From Acidimicrobiia bacterium (GTDB lineage Bacteria > Actinomycetota > Acidimicrobiia > IMCC26256 > PALSA-555): 18,713 nt of DNA. The position numbers and the translations under genes were made by a program. The stretch lies in assembly GCA_017853455.1 (NCBI GenBank), contig JAFMJM010000020.1:1-18713 (forward strand), given 5' to 3'. Of the stretch, positions 6,203 to 13,297 are shown piece after piece. The notes below the pieces were generated by a model. That model was not told the DNA's origin and did no database searches. It saw only the letters and a list, made by a program, of their open reading frames with translations. Every line of letters starts with the position of its first letter. Position 1 is the stretch's first letter.

Positions 6203-7987
6203 GTGCCGCCGATCGAGCGATTCCGCTCCTTCTCGATCATCGCCCACATCGACCACGGCAAGTCCACGCTCGCGGACCGGATCCTGGAGCTGTGCAAGGC
6301 GGTCGACTCCCGCGACATGCGGGCCCAGTACCTCGACTCGATGGACCTCGAGCGCGAGCGCGGCATCACCATCAAGGCCCAGAACGTCCGGCTCGACTGG
6401 AAGGACCACGTCCTCAACCTGATCGACACCCCCGGCCACGTCGACTTCGGCTACGAGGTGTCGCGCAGCCTGGCGGCCTGCGAGGGTGCCCTGCTGCTCG
6501 TCGACGCCAGCCAGGGCATCGAGGCCCAGACGCTCGCCAACTGCTACCAGGCCCTCGAGGCCGACCTCACGATCGTCGCCGCCCTCAACAAGATCGACCT
6601 GCCGGCGGCCGAGCCCGACAAGCGGGCCGAGGAGATCGAGCGGGTGCTCGGCATCCCCGCGCACGAGGTGCTGCGCATCTCCGCCAAGACCGGCGAGGGG
6701 GTCGAGGCGCTGCTCGACGCGATCGTGGCGCAGGTGCCCCCGCCGTCGGGCGACCCCGACGCGCCGCTGCAGGCGCTCATGTTCGACTCCGTGTACGACC
6801 CCTACCGGGGGGTGGTGAGCTCGGTGCGGGTGTTCGAGGGCACGCTCACGAGCGGCGCGAAGCTCCTCTACGTCAACGCCGGCGCGAACCACGACGCCGA
6901 GGAGATCGGTGTTCGTCGACCGGGGATGACGCCGGTGGCGGCACTCGGACCGGGCGAGGTCGGCTACCTCATCGCCGGCATCAAGGACGTCGGCGAGGCG
7001 CGCGTCGGTGAGACGGTCACGACGGCGGTGAAGCCGGGCGTGGCGATGCCGGGTTACCGCGAGCCGAAGCCGATGGTGTTCTGCGGGCTGTACCCGGTCG
7101 ACGGTGACGAGTACGCGCTCCTGCGCGAGTCGCTCGAGAAGCTCCGCCTCAACGACTCGTCGTTCACCTACGAGCCCGAGACGTCGGGTGCGCTCGGCTT
7201 CGGGTTCCGCTGCGGGTTCCTCGGGCTGCTCCACATGGAGATCACGCGGGAGCGCCTCGAGCGCGAGTACCGGCTGTCGCTGGTGGCCACGGCACCGAAC
7301 GTGGAGTACGTCGCGCACCTCACCAACGGCGGCACCGAGATCGTCGACAACCCGTCGTCGTTGCCGCCCACCAACGACACCGACTTCATCGAGGAGCCCT
7401 ACACCACGGTCACGATGCTCACCCCGACCGAGTACGTCGGGACGCTCATGGAGCTGTGCCAGCAGCGCCGCGGCGAGATGGGCAAGATGGAGTACCTCTC
7501 CGAGGAGCGGGTCGAGCTGGTCTACGAGCTGCCGCTGGCCGAGATCGTCATGGACTTCTTCGACCAGCTCAAGTCGCGCACGAAGGGGTATGCGTCCCTC
7601 GACTACGAGCCGTCGGGCTACCGACGGTCCAACCTGGTCAAGGTCGACGTGCTCCTGAACTCGGCGCCCGTCGACGCCTTCTCGGCGATCGTCCACCGCG
7701 ACAAGGCCTACGACTACGGACGGCGCATGACCCAGAAGCTGCGCGAGCTCATCCCACGTCAGCTCTTCGACGTGCCGATCCAGGCCGCCATCAGCGGCCG
7801 CATCATCGCCCGCGAGACGGTCAAGGCGAAGCGCAAGGACGTCATCGCCAAGTGCTACGGCGGTGACATCTCGCGCAAGCGCAAGTTGCTCGACCGCCAG
7901 AAGGAGGGCAAGAAGCGCATGAAGCAGATCGGTCGCGTCGAGGTGCCCCAGGAGGCCTTCGTCGCGGCGCTCACCCTCGACGACTGA
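6203..7987 (+). CDS. lepA: Elongation factor 4 (LepA), translational GTPase
   Basis: Ribosome-associated GTPase acting on stalled or misplaced ribosomes and in 30S biogenesis. From GTG 6203 the protein has 594 residues, close to the 599 of E. coli. GTPase motifs are in order: G1 AHIDHGKST (14-22), G2 RGITI (53-57), G3 DTPGH (75-79), G4 NKID (129-132), G5 SAK (near 164). EF-G-like domains II and III/V follow (GFRCGFLGLLHMEI), and the LepA-specific C-terminal domain ends YGGDISRKRKLLDRQKEGKK. The start is chosen because GGAGAG at 6188-6193 lies nine bases upstream and the product then begins MPPIERFRSFSIIAHIDHG, like other LepA proteins. An ATG at 6164 would add 13 Pro-rich residues and has a poorer ribosome site. 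The hemW start follows the stop after 6 nt. Confidence 0.96.
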   Translation: MPPIERFRSFSIIAHIDHGKSTLADRILELCKAVDSRDMRAQYLDSMDLERERGITIKAQNVRLDWKDHVLNLIDTPGHVDFGYEVSRSLAACEGALLLVDASQGIEAQTLANCYQALEADLTIVAALNKIDLPAAEPDKRAEEIERVLGIPAHEVLRISAKTGEGVEALLDAIVAQVPPPSGDPDAPLQALMFDSVYDPYRGVVSSVRVFEGTLTSGAKLLYVNAGANHDAEEIGVRRPGMTPVAALGPGEVGYLIAGIKDVGEARVGETVTTAVKPGVAMPGYREPKPMVFCGLYPVDGDEYALLRESLEKLRLNDSSFTYEPETSGALGFGFRCGFLGLLHMEITRERLEREYRLSLVATAPNVEYVAHLTNGGTEIVDNPSSLPPTNDTDFIEEPYTTVTMLTPTEYVGTLMELCQQRRGEMGKMEYLSEERVELVYELPLAEIVMDFFDQLKSRTKGYASLDYEPSGYRRSNLVKVDVLLNSAPVDAFSAIVHRDKAYDYGRRMTQKLRELIPRQLFDVPIQAAISGRIIARETVKAKRKDVIAKCYGGDISRKRKLLDRQKEGKKRMKQIGRVEVPQEAFVAALTLDD

Positions 7988-7993
7988 CCGCTC

Positions 7994-9169
7994 GTGATCC
8001 CCGGGGTCGACCCGGACCGGCCGGGCGTCTACGTCCACGTGCCGTTCTGCACCCACCGGTGCGACTACTGCGCGTTCACGACCTTCACCGATCGGGGCCA
8101 CCTGATCGGCGAGTACGTCGACGCCTGCGTGACGCACGTCGGTCGCCTCGTCGCCTCGGGCCGACTGGTCGAGGCCGCGACGGTCTACGTGGGTGGAGGC
8201 ACGCCGTCGCTCGTGCCGTCGGCCGACCTGGCCCGCCTCCTCGACGCCATCCCGCGCGCCGCCGACGCCGAGGTGACCGTGGAGGTGAACCCCGACTCGG
8301 TCGACGGCACTGCGCTGGCGACCTACCGGTCGGCGGGGGTGACCCGGGTGTCGGTCGGGGTGCAGTCGACGCGCCCGACCGTGCTGGCGGCCCTCGGGCG
8401 CACCCACGACCGGGACAACGTCACCCGGACGGTCGACGCCCTGCACCGTGTGGGCCTGCCGTCCTGGAACCTCGACCTGATCGTGGGGGCGGCCGGCGAG
8501 ACCGACGCCGACCTCGACGCGACCCTCGACGAGGTCCTGGCGCTCGAGCCGCCGCACCTGAGCGTCTACGGGCTCATGGTCGAGCCCGGCACCCCGCTGG
8601 CCCGGCGGGTGGCGGACGGGGAGGTGCCGGCCCCCGATCCCGACGTCCAGGCGGACCGCTACCTGGTGGCCGACGCCCGGCTCACGGCGGCGGGACTCGA
8701 CTGGTACGAGGTGTCGAACTGGGCGCGGCCCGGCCACGAGTGCCGGCACAACCTGGGCTATTGGGCGGGTGCCGACTGCCTGGCGGTGGGGGCGGCCGCC
8801 CACGGTCACCTGGCCGGGACCCGCTGGGTCAACGTGCCCACCCCCGAGAGCTACGTCCGACGGGTGGCCGACGGGCTCGACCCGGCCGCGTCGAGCGAGA
8901 CCGTGGGGCCGGCGACCCGGGAGCGGGAGCGCACCGGTCTGGCCCTGCGGACCCGGTGGGGGGTGCCGGTCCCGCCCGACCGGACCGACCGCCTCGCCGA
9001 CCTGGTCGGGGCGGGCCTGGTGGAGGTCACCGACGGTCGGGTCGTCTGCACGCCCGCCGGTCGGCTGCTGGCCTCGGAGGTCACCCTGGCGCTCTGGCCG
9101 GACGCGCACGACGACCCCGACGGTCCGTCGCCCGCCGCTCGACCCGGGGTTGGCACTCGGTACCATTGA
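7994..9169 (+). CDS. hemW: Radical SAM heme chaperone HemW
   Basis: Radical SAM family protein related to oxygen-independent coproporphyrinogen oxidase; HemW proteins bind heme and deliver it to respiratory enzymes. The 391 residues begin VYVHVPFCTHRCDYCAF, with the 4Fe-4S cysteines C19, C23, C26 (CX3CX2C) and the aromatic F28 instead of the extra cysteine of true HemN. GGGTPS (68-73) and VNPDSV follow in the SAM-binding barrel. HNLGYW (252-257) is the HNxxYW heme-binding motif of HemW. The C-terminal HemN-type domain is short. GTG 7994 has no evident Shine-Dalgarno and sits 6 nt after lepA, so it likely depends on coupling. The 3' end, including the TGA at 9167-9169, lies inside the CIRCE operator of hrcA. 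The heme role fits the nearby terminal oxidase genes, although they are not in one operon. Confidence 0.92.
   Translation: MIPGVDPDRPGVYVHVPFCTHRCDYCAFTTFTDRGHLIGEYVDACVTHVGRLVASGRLVEAATVYVGGGTPSLVPSADLARLLDAIPRAADAEVTVEVNPDSVDGTALATYRSAGVTRVSVGVQSTRPTVLAALGRTHDRDNVTRTVDALHRVGLPSWNLDLIVGAAGETDADLDATLDEVLALEPPHLSVYGLMVEPGTPLARRVADGEVPAPDPDVQADRYLVADARLTAAGLDWYEVSNWARPGHECRHNLGYWAGADCLAVGAAAHGHLAGTRWVNVPTPESYVRRVADGLDPAASSETVGPATRERERTGLALRTRWGVPVPPDRTDRLADLVGAGLVEVTDGRVVCTPAGRLLASEVTLALWPDAHDDPDGPSPAARPGVGTRYH
9139..9166 (+). promoter_or_regulatory. Possible hrcA promoter embedded in the hemW 3' end and CIRCE
   Basis: TCGACC (9139-9144, 4/6 to TTGACA) and TACCAT (9161-9166, 4/6 to TATAAT, full TANNNT match) are separated by 16 bp. 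The -10 lies in the 9-bp CIRCE spacer, so bound HrcA would cover the polymerase site. The predicted start near 9173 leaves a leader of about 27 nt to the hrcA GTG. Confidence 0.45.
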
Positions 9170-9176
9170 GTGCCAG
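9150..9176. promoter_or_regulatory. CIRCE operator (HrcA binding site)
   Basis: TTGGCACTC (9150-9158), 9-bp spacer (9159-9167), GAGTGCCAG (9168-9176). The inner eight bases of each arm are exact inverted repeats, and the arrangement matches the CIRCE consensus TTAGCACTC-N9-GAGTGCTAA in seven or more bases per arm. It overlaps the hemW stop codon and lies 23 bp before the hrcA start, the classic place for autoregulation by HrcA. Confidence 0.95.
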
Positions 9177-9199
9177 TCACACCCGTCGGGGAGTTCCAG

Positions 9200-10219
9200 G
9201 TGTCGGACCACGAGCTCGACGAACGCAAGGCCTCGGTCCTGCGGGCCATCGTGGAGGAGTACGTCGGCACGGCCCAGCCTGTCGGCTCGGCCACCGTGGC
9301 CCGCTCCAGCGGCCTCGGGGTGTCGAGCGCCACGATCCGCAACGACATGACGATCCTCGAACGTGAGGGGTACATCGTCCAGCCCCACACCTCGGCGGGC
9401 CGGGTGCCCACCGACCGCGGCTACCGGTACTTCGTCGACCACTTCACCCAGCAGCGGCCGCTGCCGCCCCAGCAGCACCTGGCGGTCTCCGACTTCTTCG
9501 CCACCACCCACCGGGCGCTCGAGGACCTGCTCCACGAGACCAGCCAGCTCCTGGCCCGGGTCACCCGCCACGCCGCGGTGGTGGTGGGGCCCCAGGCCGA
9601 CCAGGCCGTGGTGCGGGCGGTCCAGCTGGTCCGGCTGCACGAGCGGTCGGTCCTGCTCGTCGTGGTCCTGTCGAACGGTGCCATCGAGCGACACGTCCTG
9701 GCGCTCGGCCTCGACGCCTCCGACGAGGCGCTCGCCACGGCCGCCGGCCGGGTCGACGCCACCCTGCGCGGTCACGCCTTCGGTGCCCTGCCCGAGGTCG
9801 CGGCGAGCGGTGACGCCACCGTCGACGCCGTGGTCGGCGAGACGGTCACCGCGTTGCGCTCGGTGATCGGTCCCGACCACCGTGACCCGCTCTACGTCCA
9901 CGGGGTCGGCAACCTCGCCGCCGAGCAGGAGGCGTTCTCCACGGCCCAGAGCGCGGCCCGGCTCCTCGAGATGCTCGAGCAGCACGTGGTCGTGGTCTCG
10001 CTCGTGCACGACCTGCTGCAGGCCGGGCTCACCGTCCGGATCGGCAGCGAGAACCAGATCGAGGAGCTGCGCGAGTGCGCGATCGTGCTCGCCCCCTACG
10101 AGGTCGACGGCGAGGCCGCCGGCGTGGTCGGGGTGCTGGGCCCCACCCGCATGGACTACCGCCACGCGCTCTCCGCGGTCTCGGCCGTGTCGCAGCAGCT
10201 GGGTCGGCACCTCTCGTGA
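9200..10219 (+). CDS. hrcA: Heat-inducible transcription repressor HrcA
   Basis: Repressor that binds CIRCE and controls heat-shock chaperone genes. From GTG 9200 the protein has 339 residues. The N-terminal winged helix carries SSATIRNDM (recognition helix) followed by LEREGYIVQPHTSAGRVPTDRGYRYFVD, the family hallmark. The central inserted GAF-like domain and the C-terminal dimer region (IGSENQIEELRECAIVLAPY) are complete. The start at 9200 is preferred over the in-frame GTG at 9170: it has GGGGAG at 9188-9193 six bases upstream, it lies downstream of the predicted transcript start, and the 9170 codon lies within the CIRCE arm. The CIRCE site next to it predicts autorepression. dnaJ follows after 25 nt. 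Confident. Confidence 0.96.
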   Translation: MSDHELDERKASVLRAIVEEYVGTAQPVGSATVARSSGLGVSSATIRNDMTILEREGYIVQPHTSAGRVPTDRGYRYFVDHFTQQRPLPPQQHLAVSDFFATTHRALEDLLHETSQLLARVTRHAAVVVGPQADQAVVRAVQLVRLHERSVLLVVVLSNGAIERHVLALGLDASDEALATAAGRVDATLRGHAFGALPEVAASGDATVDAVVGETVTALRSVIGPDHRDPLYVHGVGNLAAEQEAFSTAQSAARLLEMLEQHVVVVSLVHDLLQAGLTVRIGSENQIEELRECAIVLAPYEVDGEAAGVVGVLGPTRMDYRHALSAVSAVSQQLGRHLS

Positions 10220-10244
10220 CCGGGGGCGCCGCCGGGGGTGCCCG

Positions 10245-11354
10245 GTGAACGACCCGTACGAGGTCCTCGGCGTCGGCCGCGAAGCCACCGATGACGAGAT
10301 CAAGCGCGCCTACCGGGCCCTCGCCCGGCGGTTCCACCCCGACGCCAACCCCGGCGACCCGGCCGCCGAGGCCCGGTTCAAGGAGATCGGCGCGGCCTAC
10401 GAGATCCTCGCCGACCGCGAGCGCCGTCGCCGGTTCGACGTGTTCGGCGACACCGGGCGCGGCGGGTCCGGCGGGCCCGCCGACGGCTTCGGCGGGTTCG
10501 GCGACCTCTTCGACGCCTTCTTCGGCGGTGACCCGTTCGGCGGTGGCCGGCGGGGCCCGGCCGGTCCGCAACGCGGACAGGACGCCGAGACCGTCATCGA
10601 GCTCTCCCTCGTCGACGCCGCGTTCGGCACGACCCACACCGTCAGCGCCCGTCTGCCGGTCGAGTGCAGCCGCTGCGACGGCTCCGGCTGCGAGGCGGGC
10701 ACGCACCCGACCCGCTGCGACGTCTGCGGGGGCGAGGGTGAGGTCCGCCAGGTCCGGCGGTCGATCCTCGGGCAGATGATCACGTCGTCGCCCTGCTCGA
10801 CCTGCGACGGCACCGGTCGGCGCATCGTGTCGCCGTGCGGCGCGTGTCGCGGTGACGGTCGCGTCATGGACCAGCGCGACATCGACGTCGACGTCCCGGC
10901 CGGTGTCGACGACGGCACCCGCCTGCGTCTGTCGGGTCGCGGTGCGGCGGCGCCGCGCGGCGGACCGCCCGGCGACCTCTACGTCACGATCCGGGTCGCC
11001 CGCCACCCCGACTTCGAGCGGGTGGGCGACGACCTGCTGCACGTGCGGGCGGTCGGCATCGCGCAGGCCGCGCTCGGCACGGTCCTGACGGTGGCCGCCC
11101 TCGACGACGAGCACGAGCTCACCGTGCCGTCGGGCACCCAGCCCGGCCAGGTCCTGCGGATCAAGGGTGCCGGGATCCCGTCGTTGCGCGGACGGGGGCG
11201 CGGCGACCTGCTCGTGCGGATCGACGTCGAGGTGCCGACGCGCCTCGACGACGACGAGGCCGAGCTCCTCCACCGGCTGGCGGAGCACCGGGGTGAGGCG
11301 GTGGCCGCCCCGTCGAAGGGCGTCTTCGCCCGCCTCAAGTCGGCGTTCCAGTAG
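10245..11354 (+). CDS. dnaJ: Chaperone protein DnaJ (type I Hsp40)
   Basis: Co-chaperone that delivers unfolded proteins to DnaK and stimulates its ATPase. The 369 residues show a J domain with HPD at 31-33 (RRFHPDANPG), a Gly/Phe-rich linker (about 71-105) and four zinc-binding repeats: CSRCDGSG (141-148), CDVCGGEG (158-165), CSTCDGTG (184-191) and CGACRGDG (198-205). A C-terminal substrate-binding domain follows (VPAGVDDGTRLRLSGRG, LTVPSGTQPGQVLRIKGAG). The start is GTG 10245, giving MNDPYEVLGV; only a weak G-rich Shine-Dalgarno (GGGGG, 10234-10238) is seen. It stands with hrcA rather than dnaK-grpE, as the second DnaJ does in many actinobacteria, and is expected to be derepressed on heat shock with hrcA. 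Confidence 0.96.
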   Translation: MNDPYEVLGVGREATDDEIKRAYRALARRFHPDANPGDPAAEARFKEIGAAYEILADRERRRRFDVFGDTGRGGSGGPADGFGGFGDLFDAFFGGDPFGGGRRGPAGPQRGQDAETVIELSLVDAAFGTTHTVSARLPVECSRCDGSGCEAGTHPTRCDVCGGEGEVRQVRRSILGQMITSSPCSTCDGTGRRIVSPCGACRGDGRVMDQRDIDVDVPAGVDDGTRLRLSGRGAAAPRGGPPGDLYVTIRVARHPDFERVGDDLLHVRAVGIAQAALGTVLTVAALDDEHELTVPSGTQPGQVLRIKGAGIPSLRGRGRGDLLVRIDVEVPTRLDDDEAELLHRLAEHRGEAVAAPSKGVFARLKSAFQ

Positions 11355-11357
11355 GCC

Positions 11358-12146
11358 GTGACCGCCGCCGGCCCGGTGCCGCCGACCGGATTCGCCAGTG
11401 GCGCCGCGGCCACCGCCCACGTGGTGCGACCCGGCGGACTGCCCGACGCCGTCCACCTCGGGGGCGACGACGGGCACCACCTCCAACGGGTCCGGCGCAT
11501 CCGGGTGGGGGAGGCGGTCACCGTCGCCGACGGCGCCGGGCGCTGGCGCCGCTACGACGTCGCGGAGGTGGGGCGCGGCACCCTGGAGCTGGTCGCAGCC
11601 GGAGCCGAGCACCTCGAGCCGGCGCTGACGCCCGCGTTGACGGTGGCCTGCGCAGTCGGCAAGGGCACCAAGCCCGACGCCGTCGTCGCCGACCTGACCG
11701 AGCTGGGCGTGGACCGCATCGTGTTCTTCCGGAGCGCCCGGTCGGTGGTCCGCTGGGACGGACCGCGCGAAGCCGCCGCCGCGGAGCGCTTCGCGAAGGT
11801 GGCGCGCGAGGCGGCCGGGCAGTGCCGTCGGGCGCGCCTGCCCGAGATCGTCGTCGGCGTCGCGGTCGGCGACCTTCCCGGGTTCGGCACGGTCGTGGTG
11901 GGGAGCCCCGGCGGGGTCGCCCCCGTCGACCTGGGTGGGCCGGGCCCGCTCGGGTGGTGCGCGGTCGTCGGCGCCGAAGGGGGACTGGCTCCCGACGAAG
12001 AGGCCGTCCTGGCGGCGTCGCCGGGTGCGGGCGCCGTCGCGGTGGGCCCCCACGTGCTGCGCACGGAGACGGCCGCCGTCGCGGTGGCGGCGGCGCTGGT
12101 GGGCCGCCGGCGACCGGCCGGGTCGGGGCCGTCGGGTTCCGGCTAG
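11358..12146 (+). CDS. rsmE: 16S rRNA m3U1498 methyltransferase RsmE
   Basis: SPOUT (trefoil-knot) methyltransferase that methylates U1498 of 16S rRNA with S-adenosylmethionine. The 262 residues show an N-terminal PUA-like part (HLGGDDGHHLQRVRRIRVGE, about 33-52) and KGTKPDAVVADLTELGVDRI (102-121). The knot follows with GAEGGLAPDEE (205-215) and PHVLRTETAAVAVAAAL (231-247), both family signatures; the usual GPEGG is GAEGG here. The C-terminus is a short Gly/Ser-rich tail. GTG 11358 follows the dnaJ stop by 3 nt with no Shine-Dalgarno, so translation is probably coupled. rsmE after dnaJ is a conserved neighbourhood. The TAG stop at 12144-12146 also begins a TANNNT-like TAGCCT. Confidence 0.93.
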   Translation: MTAAGPVPPTGFASGAAATAHVVRPGGLPDAVHLGGDDGHHLQRVRRIRVGEAVTVADGAGRWRRYDVAEVGRGTLELVAAGAEHLEPALTPALTVACAVGKGTKPDAVVADLTELGVDRIVFFRSARSVVRWDGPREAAAAERFAKVAREAAGQCRRARLPEIVVGVAVGDLPGFGTVVVGSPGGVAPVDLGGPGPLGWCAVVGAEGGLAPDEEAVLAASPGAGAVAVGPHVLRTETAAVAVAAALVGRRRPAGSGPSGSG

Positions 12147-12162
12147 CCTCCCGACGTCCGGC

Positions 12163-12206
12163 GTGGGGCCGGATCCCACCGGTCGGCGCAGCCGACCGCA
12201 CGGTGG
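12163..12206 (+). other. Alternative hairpins in the rsmE-phoH gap
   Basis: Two mutually exclusive stems are visible. One pairs GTGGG (12163-12167) with CCCAC (12175-12179). The other is a longer arm: CCACCG (12176-12181) with CGGTGG (12201-12206), enclosing the perfect GTCGGC-GCA-GCCGAC hairpin (12182-12196) with a 4-nt bulge on the 3' side. Shared bases 12176-12179 make these competing structures. I recognise no known RNA family. Confidence 0.5.
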
Positions 12207-12215
12207 AAGCGGGCG

Positions 12216-12247
12216 GACCACGGGGGTGCCGAGGCACCCCCGTCGTC
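12216..12247. other. 32-bp near-perfect palindrome, hairpin or terminator candidate
   Basis: ACGGGGGTGCC (12220-12230), GA, GGCACCCCCGT (12233-12243) is an exact 11-bp inverted repeat. Beyond one C/C mismatch it continues with GAC (12216-12218) against GTC (12245-12247), so 14 of 15 positions pair. It is the strongest hairpin in the window. It could end rsmE transcripts, attenuate phoH, or be a dimeric protein site. No T tract follows. Confidence 0.6.
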
Positions 12248-12248
12248 G

Positions 12249-12287
12249 CGTCCGGGGGCGTCCGGGGAGCGTCCGGGGTGTCCGGTG
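12249..12287. repeat. Short direct repeat CGTCCGGGG
   Basis: Three exact copies of CGTCCGGGG begin at 12249, 12259 and 12270, and a degenerate fourth, TGTCCGGTG, begins at 12279, with a period of about 10 bp. A further partial match, CGTCCGG, is at 12155. The roughly helical-turn spacing would suit an operator, but slippage is equally possible. Confidence 0.6.
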
Positions 12288-12325
12288 CACCTCCACGGGG
12301 CGCGGCCACGCGTCGACGGCGCCGC

Positions 12326-12331
12326 TACGCT
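12326..12331 (+). promoter_or_regulatory. Possible -10 box for a leaderless phoH transcript
   Basis: TACGCT fits TANNNT and ends nine bases before the phoH GTG at 12341. No Shine-Dalgarno occurs in the 20 bases before the start, which is the usual look of leaderless actinobacterial genes. No -35 match is visible. Confidence 0.35.
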
Positions 12332-12340
12332 CACTCCGAC

Positions 12341-13297
12341 GTGAACCCGCCGACATCCACCCAGGTCAAGGTGCTCGTACCGGGCGACCACCACATGGTG
12401 GAGCTGCTGGGCGAGCGCGACGAGCTCCTCCGGCTCGTCGAGGCGTCGTTCCCGGTGACGATCCACGTGCGGGGCAACGAGATCACCGTGACCGGTGACG
12501 AGGTCGCCGCCACCCGCGTCGGTGCGCTGTTCGAGGAACTCGTCCTGCTGCTGGGGCGCGGCCACACCCTCGACCCCGAGGTCGTGCGCCGCACCGTGCG
12601 GATGGTCGAGCGCGACGAGCGGCCGTCCGAGGTCCTGACGACCGAGGTGCTGCGCGGCCGACGCACGGTGCGGCCCAAGACCGGCGGGCAGAAGCACTAC
12701 GCCGACGCCATCGCCGCCCACACCGTCACCTTCGCCATCGGTCCGGCCGGCACGGGCAAGAGCTACCTCGCCGTGGCCGCGGCGGTGCAGGCCCTCCAGG
12801 CGAAGTCGGTCAACCGGATCATCCTCACCCGGCCGGCGGTCGAGGCCGGTGAGCGGCTCGGGTTCCTGCCCGGCGACATCCTGGCCAAGGTCGACCCCTA
12901 CCTGCGGCCCCTCTACGACGCCCTCCACGACATGCTCGACGCCGAGACGGTCGGTCGGCTCATGGACCGGGGCACGATCGAGGTGGCGCCGCTCGCCTTC
13001 ATGCGGGGCCGCACGCTCAACGACTCGTTCATCATCCTCGACGAGGCCCAGAACACCACGCCCGAGCAGATGAAGATGTTCCTGACCCGGCTCGGATTCG
13101 GTTCGCGGATGGTCATCACCGGCGACGTCACCCAGATCGACCTGCCCGAGGGGCGGGGTCGGTCGGGTCTGCGCGACGTCCGGCGGATCCTCGAGGGGGT
13201 CCCCGACGTCGCCTTCGTCGACCTCGACTCGGCCGACGTCGTGCGTCACCGGATCGTCCAGGACATCGTCGACGCCTACGAGCGGGCCGAGGCGTGA
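12341..13297 (+). CDS. phoH: PhoH-like P-loop ATPase
   Basis: Cytosolic ATPase of the PhoH (YbeZ) family, tied by conserved linkage to YbeY and to rRNA maturation and quality control; its exact reaction is uncertain. From GTG 12341 the protein has 318 residues. An N-terminal KH-like stretch (about 36-60, VTIHVRGNEITVTGD) precedes the P-loop domain, with Walker A GPAGTGKS (134-141), LTRPAVEAGERLGFLPGD, Walker B IILDEAQN (231-238) and the sensor GDVTQIDLP (261-269). The length is normal. The frame is open far upstream, but that extension is rsmE shadow. The GTG at 12341 is the first that leaves a normal PhoH N-terminus, and it follows a TANNNT box. The stop overlaps the ybeY start (GTGA). Confidence 0.94.
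   Translation: MNPPTSTQVKVLVPGDHHMVELLGERDELLRLVEASFPVTIHVRGNEITVTGDEVAATRVGALFEELVLLLGRGHTLDPEVVRRTVRMVERDERPSEVLTTEVLRGRRTVRPKTGGQKHYADAIAAHTVTFAIGPAGTGKSYLAVAAAVQALQAKSVNRIILTRPAVEAGERLGFLPGDILAKVDPYLRPLYDALHDMLDAETVGRLMDRGTIEVAPLAFMRGRTLNDSFIILDEAQNTTPEQMKMFLTRLGFGSRMVITGDVTQIDLPEGRGRSGLRDVRRILEGVPDVAFVDLDSADVVRHRIVQDIVDAYERAEA

Noticed and set aside
9170..9199. hrcA start at GTG 9170
   Set aside because: It lies in the CIRCE arm, lacks a ribosome site, and is upstream of the predicted transcript start; 9200 has a good Shine-Dalgarno.
5765..10303. Minus-strand open frame of 1512 codons including rpsT
   Set aside because: Only the last 86 codons look like a protein family (S20). The rest is antisense to lepA, hemW and hrcA in exact codon register, with low-complexity His/Arg/Gly/Asp-rich content typical of shadow frames.
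12150..12250. Known riboswitch or SRP, RNase P or tmRNA gene in the phoH gap
   Set aside because: I looked for conserved cores of cobalamin, SAM and c-di-GMP riboswitches and of 4.5S, RNase P and tmRNA and saw none.
11822..12340. N-terminal extension of phoH back into rsmE
   Set aside because: The extension is Arg/Gly-rich out-of-frame rsmE sequence; PhoH homology begins right after GTG 12341.
10029..12356. Minus-strand open frame of 775 codons across dnaJ and rsmE
   Set aside because: Antisense shadow in a G+C-rich region; no recognisable domain, while the plus strand encodes complete DnaJ and RsmE.
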